DNA of 23,204 nt. Source: a virus. Position 1 is the first letter of the stretch, and each line of letters starts with the position of its first letter. The stretch is taken from the IMG/VR virus record IMGVR_UViG_3300044630_002458, positions 1-23,204 of that record; one strand, written 5' to 3'. The translations under genes were made by a program, and so were the position numbers. This document shows positions 12,374 to 21,066 of the stretch, one piece after another. A model generated the notes under the pieces. It did no database searches. It was not told where the DNA came from and saw nothing but the letters and a program-made list of their open reading frames with translations.

Positions 12374-15300
12374 ATGTTTGAAAGTGTTGATTTAAAGAAT
12401 CATTTTGAAACATCTGCAACAATACAGACAAAGTCGTTGGTTCTGGCTGAGTGGAATATGAATATGCCAGATAATATATTTAAACTTGGCAATTATAGAT
12501 ACAGATCTCAGGAACAAAATTCTCAATTCTTAACACTACCCAATACATTTGATAGCGCAGATGCTGGATTGTTTTATACTGGAGCAACAGATGCAGATGT
12601 TATTATTGATGGAGGTTTTGAAAATGATGGAACACCACAAATATTTAAATCTATAAAGGAAAAAAATAAACTAATATATTCATTAGAAGATTGTATAAAG
12701 CCATTTAGACCAAGATCTGGTATTAATAAAGCAGTTGCATTTAAAGGTAAGTTTTTGTCAAACTCTGGCAGTAATCTTGCTAGAAGGCCAAGATATTACA
12801 TGGCATCACGCTATGACCAATTTAAATATTTTACATCTTTTAGAACTGAAAATGGAATTGAAAGGGGCATTGCTAAAAAAATAGTTAATGACAATTACTA
12901 TATAGACGATACTGTTCCATTTGTAGTTTATAAAAACCCTGTACCAGCAAACCGAATTATTATAAAGATGCAAACTAATGTTGGAGATATAAACCTAGGA
13001 AACTTTACTGATATTTCTAAAACTTTTGCAGATCCGTTTTTTGGTAATGCAAATAAAACAACTCCAACAAGATGGAAGATTCAAAATCTTGAAGGAAACA
13101 ACTGGGTAGATGCTTATGCGTTTACTGAAAATGATGTACGTGCAGATGGATCTCCAATCATTAATCACGATGGGTATGTTGAATTACAATATAGATTAAA
13201 AAACATTCCAGATAATTTTAGGGATAGTTTTGTGTTTGCAGAAACTCTTTCTTCATCTACGTTACTGCCAAATGAATCAATAAATGGATATGCGTATTTG
13301 GTTGTTTCAAATGCAGGAAGTGCTGGAACCTACTATGTTTGGAATAGTACAACTAAAGAATATAAAACATTTGTTCCTGTTTATGGATGGGTATTAGGAA
13401 GTGAACAAATTGATAATAAAACAACATTTGTTACAGACTTAACAAATCCATTATCATTTAAAGAAACAACAAATGGAAAAACAGTTTATAGAGAGTTTCA
13501 AAATGTTCGTGGAATAAGAATTGTAGTAGAAAAAATGAACAAGTTTGACTCTACTTTTGATTTAATTGAAATGTCTCCAAGATTAGTTGTTGATATATCT
13601 GATAAAACAATAGACTATAGTGTTAAAAAAATTCTTTCTGATCTTGGCACATCGGCTTTGCCAGTAGGACAGTTACTTGCTTCAACGGGAAGTATATCGT
13701 TGTTTGATGATGATCAAGCATTTAACAGCAACAACACAAATAGTATAGTTAGTGGTCATGTTGATAAAAATATTAAATTTAATTTCTATGAAAAAATATT
13801 AAATGTAGGCGGATTTGATTACTGGGTTCCAATTAAAACACTCTACTCTGATGGATTTCCACAAGCAAGCGTTACTGCTGGTACTTTGGACATCTCTTTA
13901 AGAGACTTCTATTTCTTCTTAGAGTCTATGCCTGCACCAAGGATGTTGGTAACAGAAGTATCACTTAGTTATGCAATTAGTTTAATTCTTGATTATATTG
14001 GATTTAGCAATTACGCATTTTACAGAACAACAAACGAACCAGATCCAATTATCCCATATTTTTTTATTGCTCCAGATCAAACAGTGGCTGAAGTATTGAA
14101 TCAACTTGCAGTGTCTACACAAACAGCAATGTTTTTTGATGAATATAATAATTTTATTGTAATGAGTAAAAACTATATGCTTCCAGGTTTAAATGATAGA
14201 ACTTCCAGCATAACATTATCGGGATCTAATAACCAAATTGTTAGCGGTATTGCTGAAAATCTACCTTCTGGAACGCTTCCAAATATTATCTCAATTGCAT
14301 CTCAAGACAAAAAAGTTTATAATAATGGAAAGATTAACTATACAACTAGATATATTCAAAGATCATACGGCTCTATTCGTCAAGCAAGCATGATTGATAT
14401 AGATAAAACTTGGATATATAAGCCAGCACTCTTATGGGAAGTATCTGGAACTGATTCAACTAAAACAATTAATGAAGTTGCTTCCAAGCAAGGTAAATAT
14501 GTTTTAGGAGCAATGCCATTAAATTCTGATCTTACCGCATCTCCACCAAGTGTCGTTAACCGTAAAATAACAAACAATGTTTTTGATCTTGGAGAGAATG
14601 TTTATTGGCTTACAAGACATCAAGGATACTTTTATTCCAATGGGGAAGTTATTAGATATGATGCTGTACAGTTTAATGTTACTCTTGCAATTTGGTATCC
14701 AATACTTAAAGACGGAATAAATTTAGATGAATCTAAACCACAAATTGTTTTACCTGGTAGATTAGCGCCAATAAGCATTATTGATAATTTAGACAAAAAG
14801 GTTGCAAATAAAGAAATTACAGAAGCACAAAAGGGTGAAGAAATACAGGCATGGAGAATTTCTCACAGACAGGGCAGCAGCAATGTATGGATTACCAATA
14901 ATCAAGAGTATCAAAACTTTTTTCAATCTTTGCCGTTTAACGGAAAAATATACCCTACTGGCTTAGTAAAAATTTACACAGTTCCATTTTATGAACAAGT
15001 TGAAGGTGTTACTCGTTTGCAGAATGGTGCAGTTTATGAACATGGACGTGCTCAATTTGGAACAACAATAACAAGTCATACCGCTGGCATAAACTCTTAT
15101 TGGTCAAATAATTCTTATGTTAGGGGCTGCAACATGAAAACTCAATATTTGTTTACAACGACTTTACCTGAAGATATTTCTTTACCAGCAACTACAGTTG
15201 GAGCAGCAGGAGTTAACAACTCTAAAGCACAACAAACATCAAGGGGTGGAACAATTAAAAACTTTATGTCTTCAAGTTATACAACGGAGACTTCTGTTAA

Positions 15301-16882
15301 CTCAACTGTATCTTCAAAAACTGGAACAATTCAGTCATCAGCCTTAGTAATGAATGGACCAACATTTGAAACAACCGAAGTTCCAATTGACTTAGTATCC
15401 TATGTCTATAAAGAATTAGATAATTCCTATAAACATTTTGGAACAAGAATGCGTATTATTGGCAAGATTGAAAATAATGAACGTCGTAGTCAAACTCCAA
15501 ATGGAAGCACAACATACTATCAGGTTGCTGGAGTTCAGCCAGATCAACCAGTAAGTATTGGAGGAGGGTCAGGAGGGTTGGCAGTATTACTTAATCCAAC
15601 AACAAACAACGGATATTACTTTGAAATTGCTGCATTGACAAGTGACAACATAGAGTCATATTTAAAATTAGATAAAAATAATAAATCAGAAATTTCTATT
15701 AACAATGTTGTTTTTTATAAAATTAAAAAAGATGCGTCTAATAATGATGCAATTCCTATAAAACTTTATGGCGGTCTAGCAAAGATTACAGTTGATGATG
15801 GTAGATTTACTGGTCAGTATAGAATGGCTGGTGAAGAAAATCCAACTGTTTATGATTTAGCCGTAGAGTATCAAGACATAGGAAAAATAAGAAGGTTTTA
15901 TTTATATATTAATAATCAATTAATTAAAGTTGTAGACGATACAGATCCACTTCCAATATACAATAACATGGCTCCATTTGTTCGTGGTTCATCTAGAGTT
16001 ATGTTTGAAAACATTTATGCTTTGTCACAAAATTATTCTCAAAATAGCGTTTTCACAGTTGGAGAAACTCTATCTTCTGCTTTTGGAGATAATGAAATAA
16101 GTGCTAGTGAATCTTTAAGAAAATATGCAATGAGCGGTATGGTTCAAGCAACCTATCTATCTGGAATCAGTGCCCAGCAACCTCCTAAATATAATTTATA
16201 TTTTGATGAGTTTGGTTCAATAATGAGAGAGTGTGCTTATTTTGATGTTAAGTATGATCGTGCATACCCTGCACTTTACGCCAAGTTGTCACCAACATTT
16301 AACAATATTAAAGGATATGTCTCATCTGGTTTTTATGCAGACTCATACGGTGCTGAGTTTTTAATATTTAATGCTACAGACACAGCACTAAATCTTGATG
16401 AAACAAGCGGTAATTATTTAAGAATTCAAGGAGTTACGTTTACACAAGACACTACCCATGAATTAACAGTTGATGAATACTTTAAAAAACGTAGTAATTT
16501 TTCTAACCCACTATTAACTGGATCTTCTCAAATTATTTCTCCGCAAGTTGAAAAACAAAGATTTGATGAAATTAAAAGAAGCCGAATGATTTATGGAAAT
16601 AATGAGTTTACCTTGGATACCCCATATATACAAACTCAAGATGATGCAGAAAACTTAATGGGGTGGATGATAAACAAACTTATGGTTCCTAAAAAATCAA
16701 TTGGTTTAAAAATATTTGCAACTCCAACAATTCAACTTGGAGATATAGTAACAATTAATTATAAAGATTTTAATAACTTAGATTTAGTTACTTCAACTAA
16801 TTCTAGATTTATAGTTTACAATATTGAGTATACAAGAAAAATAGATGGTCCAGATATGACCATTTATTTAGCGGAGGTGTAA
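12374..16882 (+). CDS. Large tail tip / baseplate hub protein (minor tail protein)
   Basis: A 1502-residue protein encoded after the tape measure and putative distal tail genes, the place of the tip or hub protein that contacts the host. Residues about 140-300 resemble a galactose-binding or discoidin-like beta-sandwich (VPANRIIIKMQTNVGDINLG). About 400-620 look like the hub core (LSYAISLILDYIGFSNYAFY, TVAEVLNQLAVSTQTAMFFD). About 1060-1215 resemble a LamG or concanavalin-like carbohydrate-binding domain (RRFYLYINNQLIKVVDD). The last 90 residues (MVPKKSIGLKIFATPTIQLG and a final strand ending in MTIYLAEV) return to a hub-like fold. So sugar-binding modules appear inserted into a hub protein. 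These domain names are pattern-based guesses. A GGAAGAAG site lies before the ATG. Confidence 0.78.
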   Translation: MFESVDLKNHFETSATIQTKSLVLAEWNMNMPDNIFKLGNYRYRSQEQNSQFLTLPNTFDSADAGLFYTGATDADVIIDGGFENDGTPQIFKSIKEKNKLIYSLEDCIKPFRPRSGINKAVAFKGKFLSNSGSNLARRPRYYMASRYDQFKYFTSFRTENGIERGIAKKIVNDNYYIDDTVPFVVYKNPVPANRIIIKMQTNVGDINLGNFTDISKTFADPFFGNANKTTPTRWKIQNLEGNNWVDAYAFTENDVRADGSPIINHDGYVELQYRLKNIPDNFRDSFVFAETLSSSTLLPNESINGYAYLVVSNAGSAGTYYVWNSTTKEYKTFVPVYGWVLGSEQIDNKTTFVTDLTNPLSFKETTNGKTVYREFQNVRGIRIVVEKMNKFDSTFDLIEMSPRLVVDISDKTIDYSVKKILSDLGTSALPVGQLLASTGSISLFDDDQAFNSNNTNSIVSGHVDKNIKFNFYEKILNVGGFDYWVPIKTLYSDGFPQASVTAGTLDISLRDFYFFLESMPAPRMLVTEVSLSYAISLILDYIGFSNYAFYRTTNEPDPIIPYFFIAPDQTVAEVLNQLAVSTQTAMFFDEYNNFIVMSKNYMLPGLNDRTSSITLSGSNNQIVSGIAENLPSGTLPNIISIASQDKKVYNNGKINYTTRYIQRSYGSIRQASMIDIDKTWIYKPALLWEVSGTDSTKTINEVASKQGKYVLGAMPLNSDLTASPPSVVNRKITNNVFDLGENVYWLTRHQGYFYSNGEVIRYDAVQFNVTLAIWYPILKDGINLDESKPQIVLPGRLAPISIIDNLDKKVANKEITEAQKGEEIQAWRISHRQGSSNVWITNNQEYQNFFQSLPFNGKIYPTGLVKIYTVPFYEQVEGVTRLQNGAVYEHGRAQFGTTITSHTAGINSYWSNNSYVRGCNMKTQYLFTTTLPEDISLPATTVGAAGVNNSKAQQTSRGGTIKNFMSSSYTTETSVNSTVSSKTGTIQSSALVMNGPTFETTEVPIDLVSYVYKELDNSYKHFGTRMRIIGKIENNERRSQTPNGSTTYYQVAGVQPDQPVSIGGGSGGLAVLLNPTTNNGYYFEIAALTSDNIESYLKLDKNNKSEISINNVVFYKIKKDASNNDAIPIKLYGGLAKITVDDGRFTGQYRMAGEENPTVYDLAVEYQDIGKIRRFYLYINNQLIKVVDDTDPLPIYNNMAPFVRGSSRVMFENIYALSQNYSQNSVFTVGETLSSAFGDNEISASESLRKYAMSGMVQATYLSGISAQQPPKYNLYFDEFGSIMRECAYFDVKYDRAYPALYAKLSPTFNNIKGYVSSGFYADSYGAEFLIFNATDTALNLDETSGNYLRIQGVTFTQDTTHELTVDEYFKKRSNFSNPLLTGSSQIISPQVEKQRFDEIKRSRMIYGNNEFTLDTPYIQTQDDAENLMGWMINKLMVPKKSIGLKIFATPTIQLGDIVTINYKDFNNLDLVTSTNSRFIVYNIEYTRKIDGPDMTIYLAEV

Positions 16883-16883
16883 G

Positions 16884-17795
16884 ATGCCAGTTCCAGATTC
16901 AAAAAATCCAGATACTGCTGTACGTGCTCAATCTGGAGATTCTTTAAGCGCAATTGCAAAGGCTAATAACTTAACTCTCTCTGAAATTAAAGCATTAAAT
17001 CCAAATATTATGAATGATGCAAAATATAATGGTGGAAAAACAATTTTTTCTAATACAAAAATTAACATTGCACCAGCAAGTTCAACTAAAATTACTACGG
17101 GGAATCCAAATAACGGCATGTTTATTGGTCCTATTCCAACAGGAACTACTCGTACTGCAACTGGATATGTACCAGAAACAACATCAGGATCAGGATATTC
17201 TCCAGGAGATTTTAGAAAAGCAGAAGAAAAATCTAACGAACCATTTTATAAATCACAACAACAGTATGCACCATCTTCTAGTGCAGGATCATTTAGCCTT
17301 AAAGTAAGTCCAACACCACCAAGCCCAACCTTACCAGCAACAATTTCCCTGGCAGCCCCACCAGTTAAAACTGCAACTTTGGACATTATCCTATTTGATG
17401 AAGAGTCTGTTGCAACAGATGGAATGTTTGATCAAATATTTGAAAATATTGGTGGCCAAGAATTAATTAGTATAACAAGGTCTGACATTGTTAATGGACA
17501 AAAAATATCATACCAACCAATTAAAAACCTTTCAGCCATTCAACAAAGTTATAACCCAAACAATATCCTTAGCCTACAGCAAACCTCAGATAAGTTTTTT
17601 GCTGGATTTTCAATTAAACTAGAAGACAAAATTCCAAAAATTGGCAACGGAACTAATGGGAAAAACGTATACCTTAACTCAACAGGAGACCTAGTTATTG
17701 AATTTATTAACATAAATCCTGATGAACAAATAGAGACACAAATTAGAGTAAGTGGTACAATATATGAAGCAGATCTTGGAGACTATACCTCATGA
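16884..17795 (+). CDS. LysM-containing minor tail protein
   Basis: A 303-residue protein. Residues about 12-64 form a LysM domain (VRAQSGDSLSAIAKANNLTL, SEIKALNPNIM), a module that binds peptidoglycan. A Pro/Ser/Thr-rich linker (about 65-165) follows, with repeats such as PTPPSPTLPATISLAAPP. The C-terminal part (about 166-303) is a beta-rich domain ending in a strand (TQIRVSGTIYEADLGDY), presumably the piece that attaches to the tail tip. No lytic active site is seen, so it probably anchors the tip to the cell wall. A GGAGGT site (16874-16879) serves the ATG, one base after the upstream stop. Its own stop overlaps the next start (ATGA). Confidence 0.8.
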   Translation: MPVPDSKNPDTAVRAQSGDSLSAIAKANNLTLSEIKALNPNIMNDAKYNGGKTIFSNTKINIAPASSTKITTGNPNNGMFIGPIPTGTTRTATGYVPETTSGSGYSPGDFRKAEEKSNEPFYKSQQQYAPSSSAGSFSLKVSPTPPSPTLPATISLAAPPVKTATLDIILFDEESVATDGMFDQIFENIGGQELISITRSDIVNGQKISYQPIKNLSAIQQSYNPNNILSLQQTSDKFFAGFSIKLEDKIPKIGNGTNGKNVYLNSTGDLVIEFININPDEQIETQIRVSGTIYEADLGDYTS

Positions 17796-18952
17796 TAACC
17801 AATACTGGTAAATCTATTATTGCAAAGTATTTACTTGGCCAGGCCCCCGCCTATGCCTCTTATATTGCTATTGGCTGTGGCGCTACCCCACTAGATACCG
17901 CCGATGAAATTGGCGATTATTCAACAAAAACAAATTTAGACTTTGAAATGTTTCGTGTTCCAATATCCTCTAGAGGTTTTGTAAACGAAGACGGTGTAGA
18001 TAAAATTGTTTTAACAGCAGAATTACCAACAGAAGAAAGATACGAAATATCTGAAATTGGAATATATTCTGCAGGTTCTAATCCGTCTGCTGGAGCATAT
18101 GATAGCAAGACAGTATTTGCTTTTACACAAACAGAAAACTGGCAATATGTAACAGCAACAGCAGCAGTGGCAATTGGAACAAAGCCTAATGCGCTAGATG
18201 CTCCAATCTATGACAACATTATTGCTATAACAGATCCAGTATTTCAAACAAGCGCAGATAATCCAATATTTTTTAAATCACCAAGAGTTGCAAGATATGA
18301 AAGGCCAAGATTTTTAAATAACGTAATTATGATAAAAGGCAATGAGGCTGATCTTGACATTGAATCTGATAGTGGTCCAACACAAGATACTTTTTCAATA
18401 GGAGCAGGATCAAACTATATTAGATTAAGCGGTACAACAGTTGATTTTACAAAAAATTCTCCAACAGATCAACTAAGGCTAGCATTCTCAATTATAAATA
18501 GAGATGGAACGTACGGGGCTGGTACTCAACCAGAAAGAGCAAGAGTTTTAGTTTCATTTGAAAATACAAGCGGAACACAGTTTGCAAGACTTGAAGCAGA
18601 AGTTGCTGATGACAGCAGTGGAGGACAGTACGATTTTGCTACAGAAAGATATTTTGTTGTAACAAAGCAACTTCAACAACTATACAGAACGTCTGGATTT
18701 GACTGGAATGCTGTTTCTGTAGTTAAGGTGTATGCATGCGTTATTGATGGGGTTAATCCGTCTGGAAATTATTATGTAGCCTTAGATGCTTTAAAACTAG
18801 AAAATGTTGCTACAGTAAACCCACTCTACGGACTAACAGGATATTCAGTAATTCAAACTGCAGGAGCAGCAACAGTAGTTAAAAGTCCTAATACTAGTAA
18901 CTATGTTGAATTTAGATTTTCAGTAGATCTTTCTAGCGGAAATAACTCATAA
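17792..18952 (+). CDS. Minor tail protein / tail fibre
   Basis: A 386-residue protein that starts in an ATGA overlap with the LysM gene. Residues about 1-150 (ITNTGKSIIAKYLLGQAPAY, YEISEIGIYSAGSNPSAGAY) resemble the attachment domain found at the start of several phage fibre or tail-collar proteins. Residues about 185-335 form a beta-rich domain of jelly-roll character (DTFSIGAGSNYIRLSGTTVD, ARVLVSFENTSGTQFARLEA, NYYVALDALKLENV), likely a carbohydrate-binding module. It probably contributes to host recognition. The split into two parts is inferred from sequence texture and I cannot name a specific family. Confidence 0.7.
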   Translation: MITNTGKSIIAKYLLGQAPAYASYIAIGCGATPLDTADEIGDYSTKTNLDFEMFRVPISSRGFVNEDGVDKIVLTAELPTEERYEISEIGIYSAGSNPSAGAYDSKTVFAFTQTENWQYVTATAAVAIGTKPNALDAPIYDNIIAITDPVFQTSADNPIFFKSPRVARYERPRFLNNVIMIKGNEADLDIESDSGPTQDTFSIGAGSNYIRLSGTTVDFTKNSPTDQLRLAFSIINRDGTYGAGTQPERARVLVSFENTSGTQFARLEAEVADDSSGGQYDFATERYFVVTKQLQQLYRTSGFDWNAVSVVKVYACVIDGVNPSGNYYVALDALKLENVATVNPLYGLTGYSVIQTAGAATVVKSPNTSNYVEFRFSVDLSSGNNS

Positions 18953-19377
18953 TGGCTGACTCAGGAATTAAAAAAGTTATAATTAAAAAATCATCTTTAC
19001 CAGCAATAGATAATAATAAAGTTGGATACGTTTTTAGATATAGAGTTGTTTCTGAAGATAAAAATAGAACTTCTCAATGGTCTCCAATAAATCTTGTATT
19101 AGACAACTCAATTACTAGTGTTACTGGAACAGTACAGGTTTCATCCTCAGTTATTAGTACAGTCTGGGGAGATGAATTAAATAGACCAAAATATGATGTT
19201 TTTGTTGGATTTGATGGGGCTACGGCAACCTATCATGGAACGACACCCATTCATTCATATCAATTCATTAAAACTGGAACCACAAATGTGCGTGTAATTA
19301 TTCAAATTGAATCATCTGAGAAAACATTAAATGCCAATTTGCAAATATACAACTCTGGCTTAGTTTCTTTGGTATAA
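18952..19377 (+). CDS. Small minor tail protein, fibronectin-III-like
   Basis: A 141-residue protein whose ATG overlaps the upstream TAA by one base. The sequence is a run of predicted strands (YVFRYRVVSEDKNRTSQWSP, KYDVFVGFDGATATYHGTTP, NVRVIIQIESSEKTLNANLQ), including the YRVVSEDKNRTSQWSP pattern typical of fibronectin type III or similar Ig-like domains. It is probably an accessory protein of the tail tip or fibre. A predicted promoter and the ribosome site of the next gene overlap or follow its last codons. Confidence 0.65.
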   Translation: MADSGIKKVIIKKSSLPAIDNNKVGYVFRYRVVSEDKNRTSQWSPINLVLDNSITSVTGTVQVSSSVISTVWGDELNRPKYDVFVGFDGATATYHGTTPIHSYQFIKTGTTNVRVIIQIESSEKTLNANLQIYNSGLVSLV

Positions 19378-19378
19378 T
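19370..19378 (+). promoter_or_regulatory. Possible extended -10 promoter before the last fibre gene
   Basis: TGGTATAAT is a perfect extended -10 match, overlapping the stop codon of the upstream gene. A start about 6-7 bases downstream would place the mRNA 5' end at or inside the AGGAGG (19384-19389), leaving a very short leader of about 10 bases. It is therefore either a minimal-leader promoter or a chance match. Confidence 0.4.
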
Positions 19379-19394
19379 AAAATAGGAGGAATAA

Positions 19395-19835
19395 ATGGCA
19401 AAAGTACCACTACCAGAAAGAGGGCAACCTCTTGATGTTACATATTTATATCAATTGATTGAGGCCGTAAACGACCTCTCTACAAATGTTGCTTCTAAGC
19501 AAACAAGTAAGACAATTATTGATACCGCAAGTGCTGGTAAAGCAGAGGTTCAAACCTCTAATACAAGAATAGTAGGCGGTTTAGTTGAAGTTGCAAACAA
19601 CTCCACAGTTTCGGCGGGAAATGAAAAAACATTTACTTATGACTTTAAAGATTTTAAATATCCACCAATAGTATCAGCAACTCCAGTAAATACGGGACAA
19701 ACACCAGCAGGACAAAATGTAAACATTGTTTTAAAAAGCGTTACACAAACAAAAGTAGAGGGCATTGTAAGGTTTGGCGCTTCTGGAGATTTATCTCTGT
19801 CAGTACACTTAGTCATTGTTGGTATCCCAAATTAA
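19395..19835 (+). CDS. Tail fibre protein with possible H-type lectin domain
   Basis: A 146-residue protein with a perfect AGGAGG (19384-19389) 5 bases before the ATG. Residues about 1-40 are helical (LDVTYLYQLIEAVNDLSTNV), which fits a trimerising stalk. Residues about 79-146 form a small beta domain with YPPIVSATPVNTGQTPAG followed by VNIVLKSVTQTKVEGIVRFG and a final strand SVHLVIVGIPN. The PPxV pattern after an aromatic strand, and the VxLKSVTxTxVEG pattern, resemble H-type lectin domains seen in phage receptor-binding proteins. It is probably the last gene of the structural block. No terminator follows it. Confidence 0.65.
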   Translation: MAKVPLPERGQPLDVTYLYQLIEAVNDLSTNVASKQTSKTIIDTASAGKAEVQTSNTRIVGGLVEVANNSTVSAGNEKTFTYDFKDFKYPPIVSATPVNTGQTPAGQNVNIVLKSVTQTKVEGIVRFGASGDLSLSVHLVIVGIPN

Positions 19836-19846
19836 AGATAATATTA

Positions 19847-20038
19847 ATGATTCATTGTAAAAAATGCAAAGGTAGAACTTTTGTTGATAGACAGTATAGC
19901 AGTGCTCAGCACATAGAAACATCCTGTATGGTATGTGGTATGAGAAAATTTTTTCATCCACCAACAGAAAGTGAAGAAGGAAGATGGTTACTAGCAAAGG
20001 AATTATCCAGAGCGAAATCTACAATAACGAAACTGTAA
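19847..20038 (+). CDS. Small zinc-ribbon protein
   Basis: A 63-residue protein with two Cys pairs, CKKC at residues 4-7 and CMVC at 27-30, spaced as in a rubredoxin-like zinc ribbon. The remainder is a charged C-terminal helix (SEEGRWLLAKELSRAKSTIT). Such small ribbons often contact nucleic acid or proteins, but no specific role can be read. It starts 11 bases after the last fibre stop, with only a weak ribosome site. The last 55 bases overlap the start of the next gene in another frame. It marks the change from tail genes to DNA metabolism genes. Confidence 0.75.
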   Translation: MIHCKKCKGRTFVDRQYSSAQHIETSCMVCGMRKFFHPPTESEEGRWLLAKELSRAKSTITKL

Positions 20039-20526
20039 TAAAAGGAAATAAAAAAATATGGTTTCTCAATGGAGATTTAGTAAGACTACATCACAGTTCA
20101 AGATCTACGGGAATGGTTTCTGTTTATAATATTACTAAAGATAGAATTGAAACTTGTTTAAGATCTGACTTTAGAAAAAATAGAGAACGTGCATATACTG
20201 TAACTGAGACTGCTAAATTAATTAATCGTCATAGAAAATATATGCCTAAATTAATGAAGACTGGAGTGATACCAAAACCAGTTGGAGCAAGGATAAACGG
20301 ACAAAGAGGTTGGCAAATTAGGTCCTATTATTCAGAAAGCATGGTGAGGGACATACGTGCTATACTGGCTACTATACATATAGGACAACCAAGAAAAGAT
20401 GGACTTATAACAAATAATATGACTCCTACAAGCCAAGAGTTGACACGGCGAATGGGGGACGGTATACTTACATATACGAAGACAGAAGATGGAAGATTTA
20501 TTCCTGTTTGGGCAGAAAACATTTAA
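19984..20526 (+). CDS. Helix-turn-helix DNA-binding protein (MerR/excisionase-like)
   Basis: A 180-residue protein. Residues about 22-65 form a small beta-containing domain (KKIWFLNGDLVRLHHSSRST), and residues about 70-135 contain a winged helix-turn-helix like those of MerR or excisionase proteins (YTVTETAKLINRHRKYMPKL, then an Ile-Pro wing and a basic segment GQRGWQIRSYYSESMVRDIR). It is likely a transcription or replication regulator at the border between structural and DNA metabolism genes. The ATG at 19984 follows a GAAGAAGGAAG stretch that could serve as a ribosome site. It overlaps the zinc-ribbon gene by 55 bases, more than elsewhere in this window, so a later start (Met44) is possible, though it would remove the conserved-looking N-terminal domain. 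Confidence 0.72.
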   Translation: MVTSKGIIQSEIYNNETVIKGNKKIWFLNGDLVRLHHSSRSTGMVSVYNITKDRIETCLRSDFRKNRERAYTVTETAKLINRHRKYMPKLMKTGVIPKPVGARINGQRGWQIRSYYSESMVRDIRAILATIHIGQPRKDGLITNNMTPTSQELTRRMGDGILTYTKTEDGRFIPVWAENI

Positions 20527-20536
20527 TAATAGAAAC

Positions 20537-20543
20537 GGTGGGG
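20537..20543 (+). promoter_or_regulatory. Ribosome binding site deciding the start at 20546
   Basis: GGTGGGG lies just before the ATG at 20546 and outside the upstream gene. An in-frame ATG at 20489 would overlap the helix-turn-helix gene by 38 bases and has no comparable site, so the shorter protein is chosen. Confidence 0.6.
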
Positions 20544-20545
20544 TA

Positions 20546-20758
20546 ATGGAAAACGAAAACACAAAAGTATCAGTAGCACTTGGATATACACTTAATTTAG
20601 GGAACTTTCAATCATTAAGGTTTGATTTTAACGTTACAGATAATGCACGAAATGGTGAAACAGTAGACCAGGCTTTTAGTCGTGTATATAAGTTTGTAGA
20701 AGATAAGTTAACGGAAAAAGTCAAAGAAGCCGAAACAGAGGCTGACAGTAGCAACTAA
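20546..20758 (+). CDS. Conserved small phage protein of unknown function
   Basis: A 70-residue acidic protein starting MENENTKVSVALGYTLNLGN. The sequence reads as a beta-hairpin (KVSVALGYTLNLGNFQSLRF, ending in DFNV) followed by a long amphipathic helix (DQAFSRVYKFVEDKLTEKVK). From memory this pattern recurs in small proteins of many phages near replication genes, but I know of no assigned function. The location before the helicase suggests a part in DNA metabolism. The start at 20546 is preferred over the upstream in-frame ATG at 20489 because a GGTGGGG site precedes it and the extra residues look unlike the family. The stop shares bases with the next ATG (TAATG). Confidence 0.75.
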   Translation: MENENTKVSVALGYTLNLGNFQSLRFDFNVTDNARNGETVDQAFSRVYKFVEDKLTEKVKEAETEADSSN

Positions 20759-21066
20759 TGGCTGAACGCAAAGACCGTATGGCTTTGCTAAGTAGATATA
20801 ACAAGTTCCATCTACAAAGATATGAAGCCAAAAGTAACATGAATCTTAACGTTGAGCAATGGGCCTCCGATGCTCTTGTTGAGTCTTATGGTATTTCTCA
20901 ATGCTATGATTTATTAGATTATTATTTTAAAATAGCAGAAAATCCTACTTGGAATTATTTTGCATACAATGCAGAAAAAATTCTTAATGGTAAACTAGAA
21001 GTAGAGCAAGATATTAAAGAACGAGAAGAGCGAAGAAAATTAGCAAGGAGGTGGATTAGTGAATAA
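20758..21066 (+). CDS. Small helical protein upstream of the helicase, candidate loader
   Basis: A 102-residue, mainly helical and charged protein (RYNKFHLQRYEAKSNMNLNV, SYGISQCYDLLDYYFKIAEN, basic/acidic C-terminal helix ending in ERRKLARRW). Its stop lies 8 bases inside the helicase gene, so the two are translated together. Helicase loaders and accessory factors are often encoded directly before phage DnaB-type helicases, which makes this a candidate, but no loader motif (ATPase or DnaD type) is present. It is therefore best described as an unknown helicase-linked protein. Confidence 0.7.
   Translation: MAERKDRMALLSRYNKFHLQRYEAKSNMNLNVEQWASDALVESYGISQCYDLLDYYFKIAENPTWNYFAYNAEKILNGKLEVEQDIKEREERRKLARRWISE
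21045..21052 (+). promoter_or_regulatory. Perfect Shine-Dalgarno site fixing the helicase GTG start
   Basis: AAGGAGGT lies 6 bases before the GTG at 21059. It is inside the end of the upstream gene and supports the non-ATG start. Confidence 0.8.

Noticed and set aside
17014-17307. A 97-codon + strand frame within the LysM tail gene
   Set aside because: It is Gln/His/Leu-rich, as expected from an out-of-frame reading of a Pro/Ser/Thr-rich linker, and has no ribosome site or independent support.
20489-20545. Upstream in-frame ATG for the 70-aa protein
   Set aside because: It overlaps the previous gene by 38 bases, and the added residues (MEDLFLFGQKTFNN) look like out-of-frame sequence of that gene. 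The ATG at 20546 has a better ribosome site.
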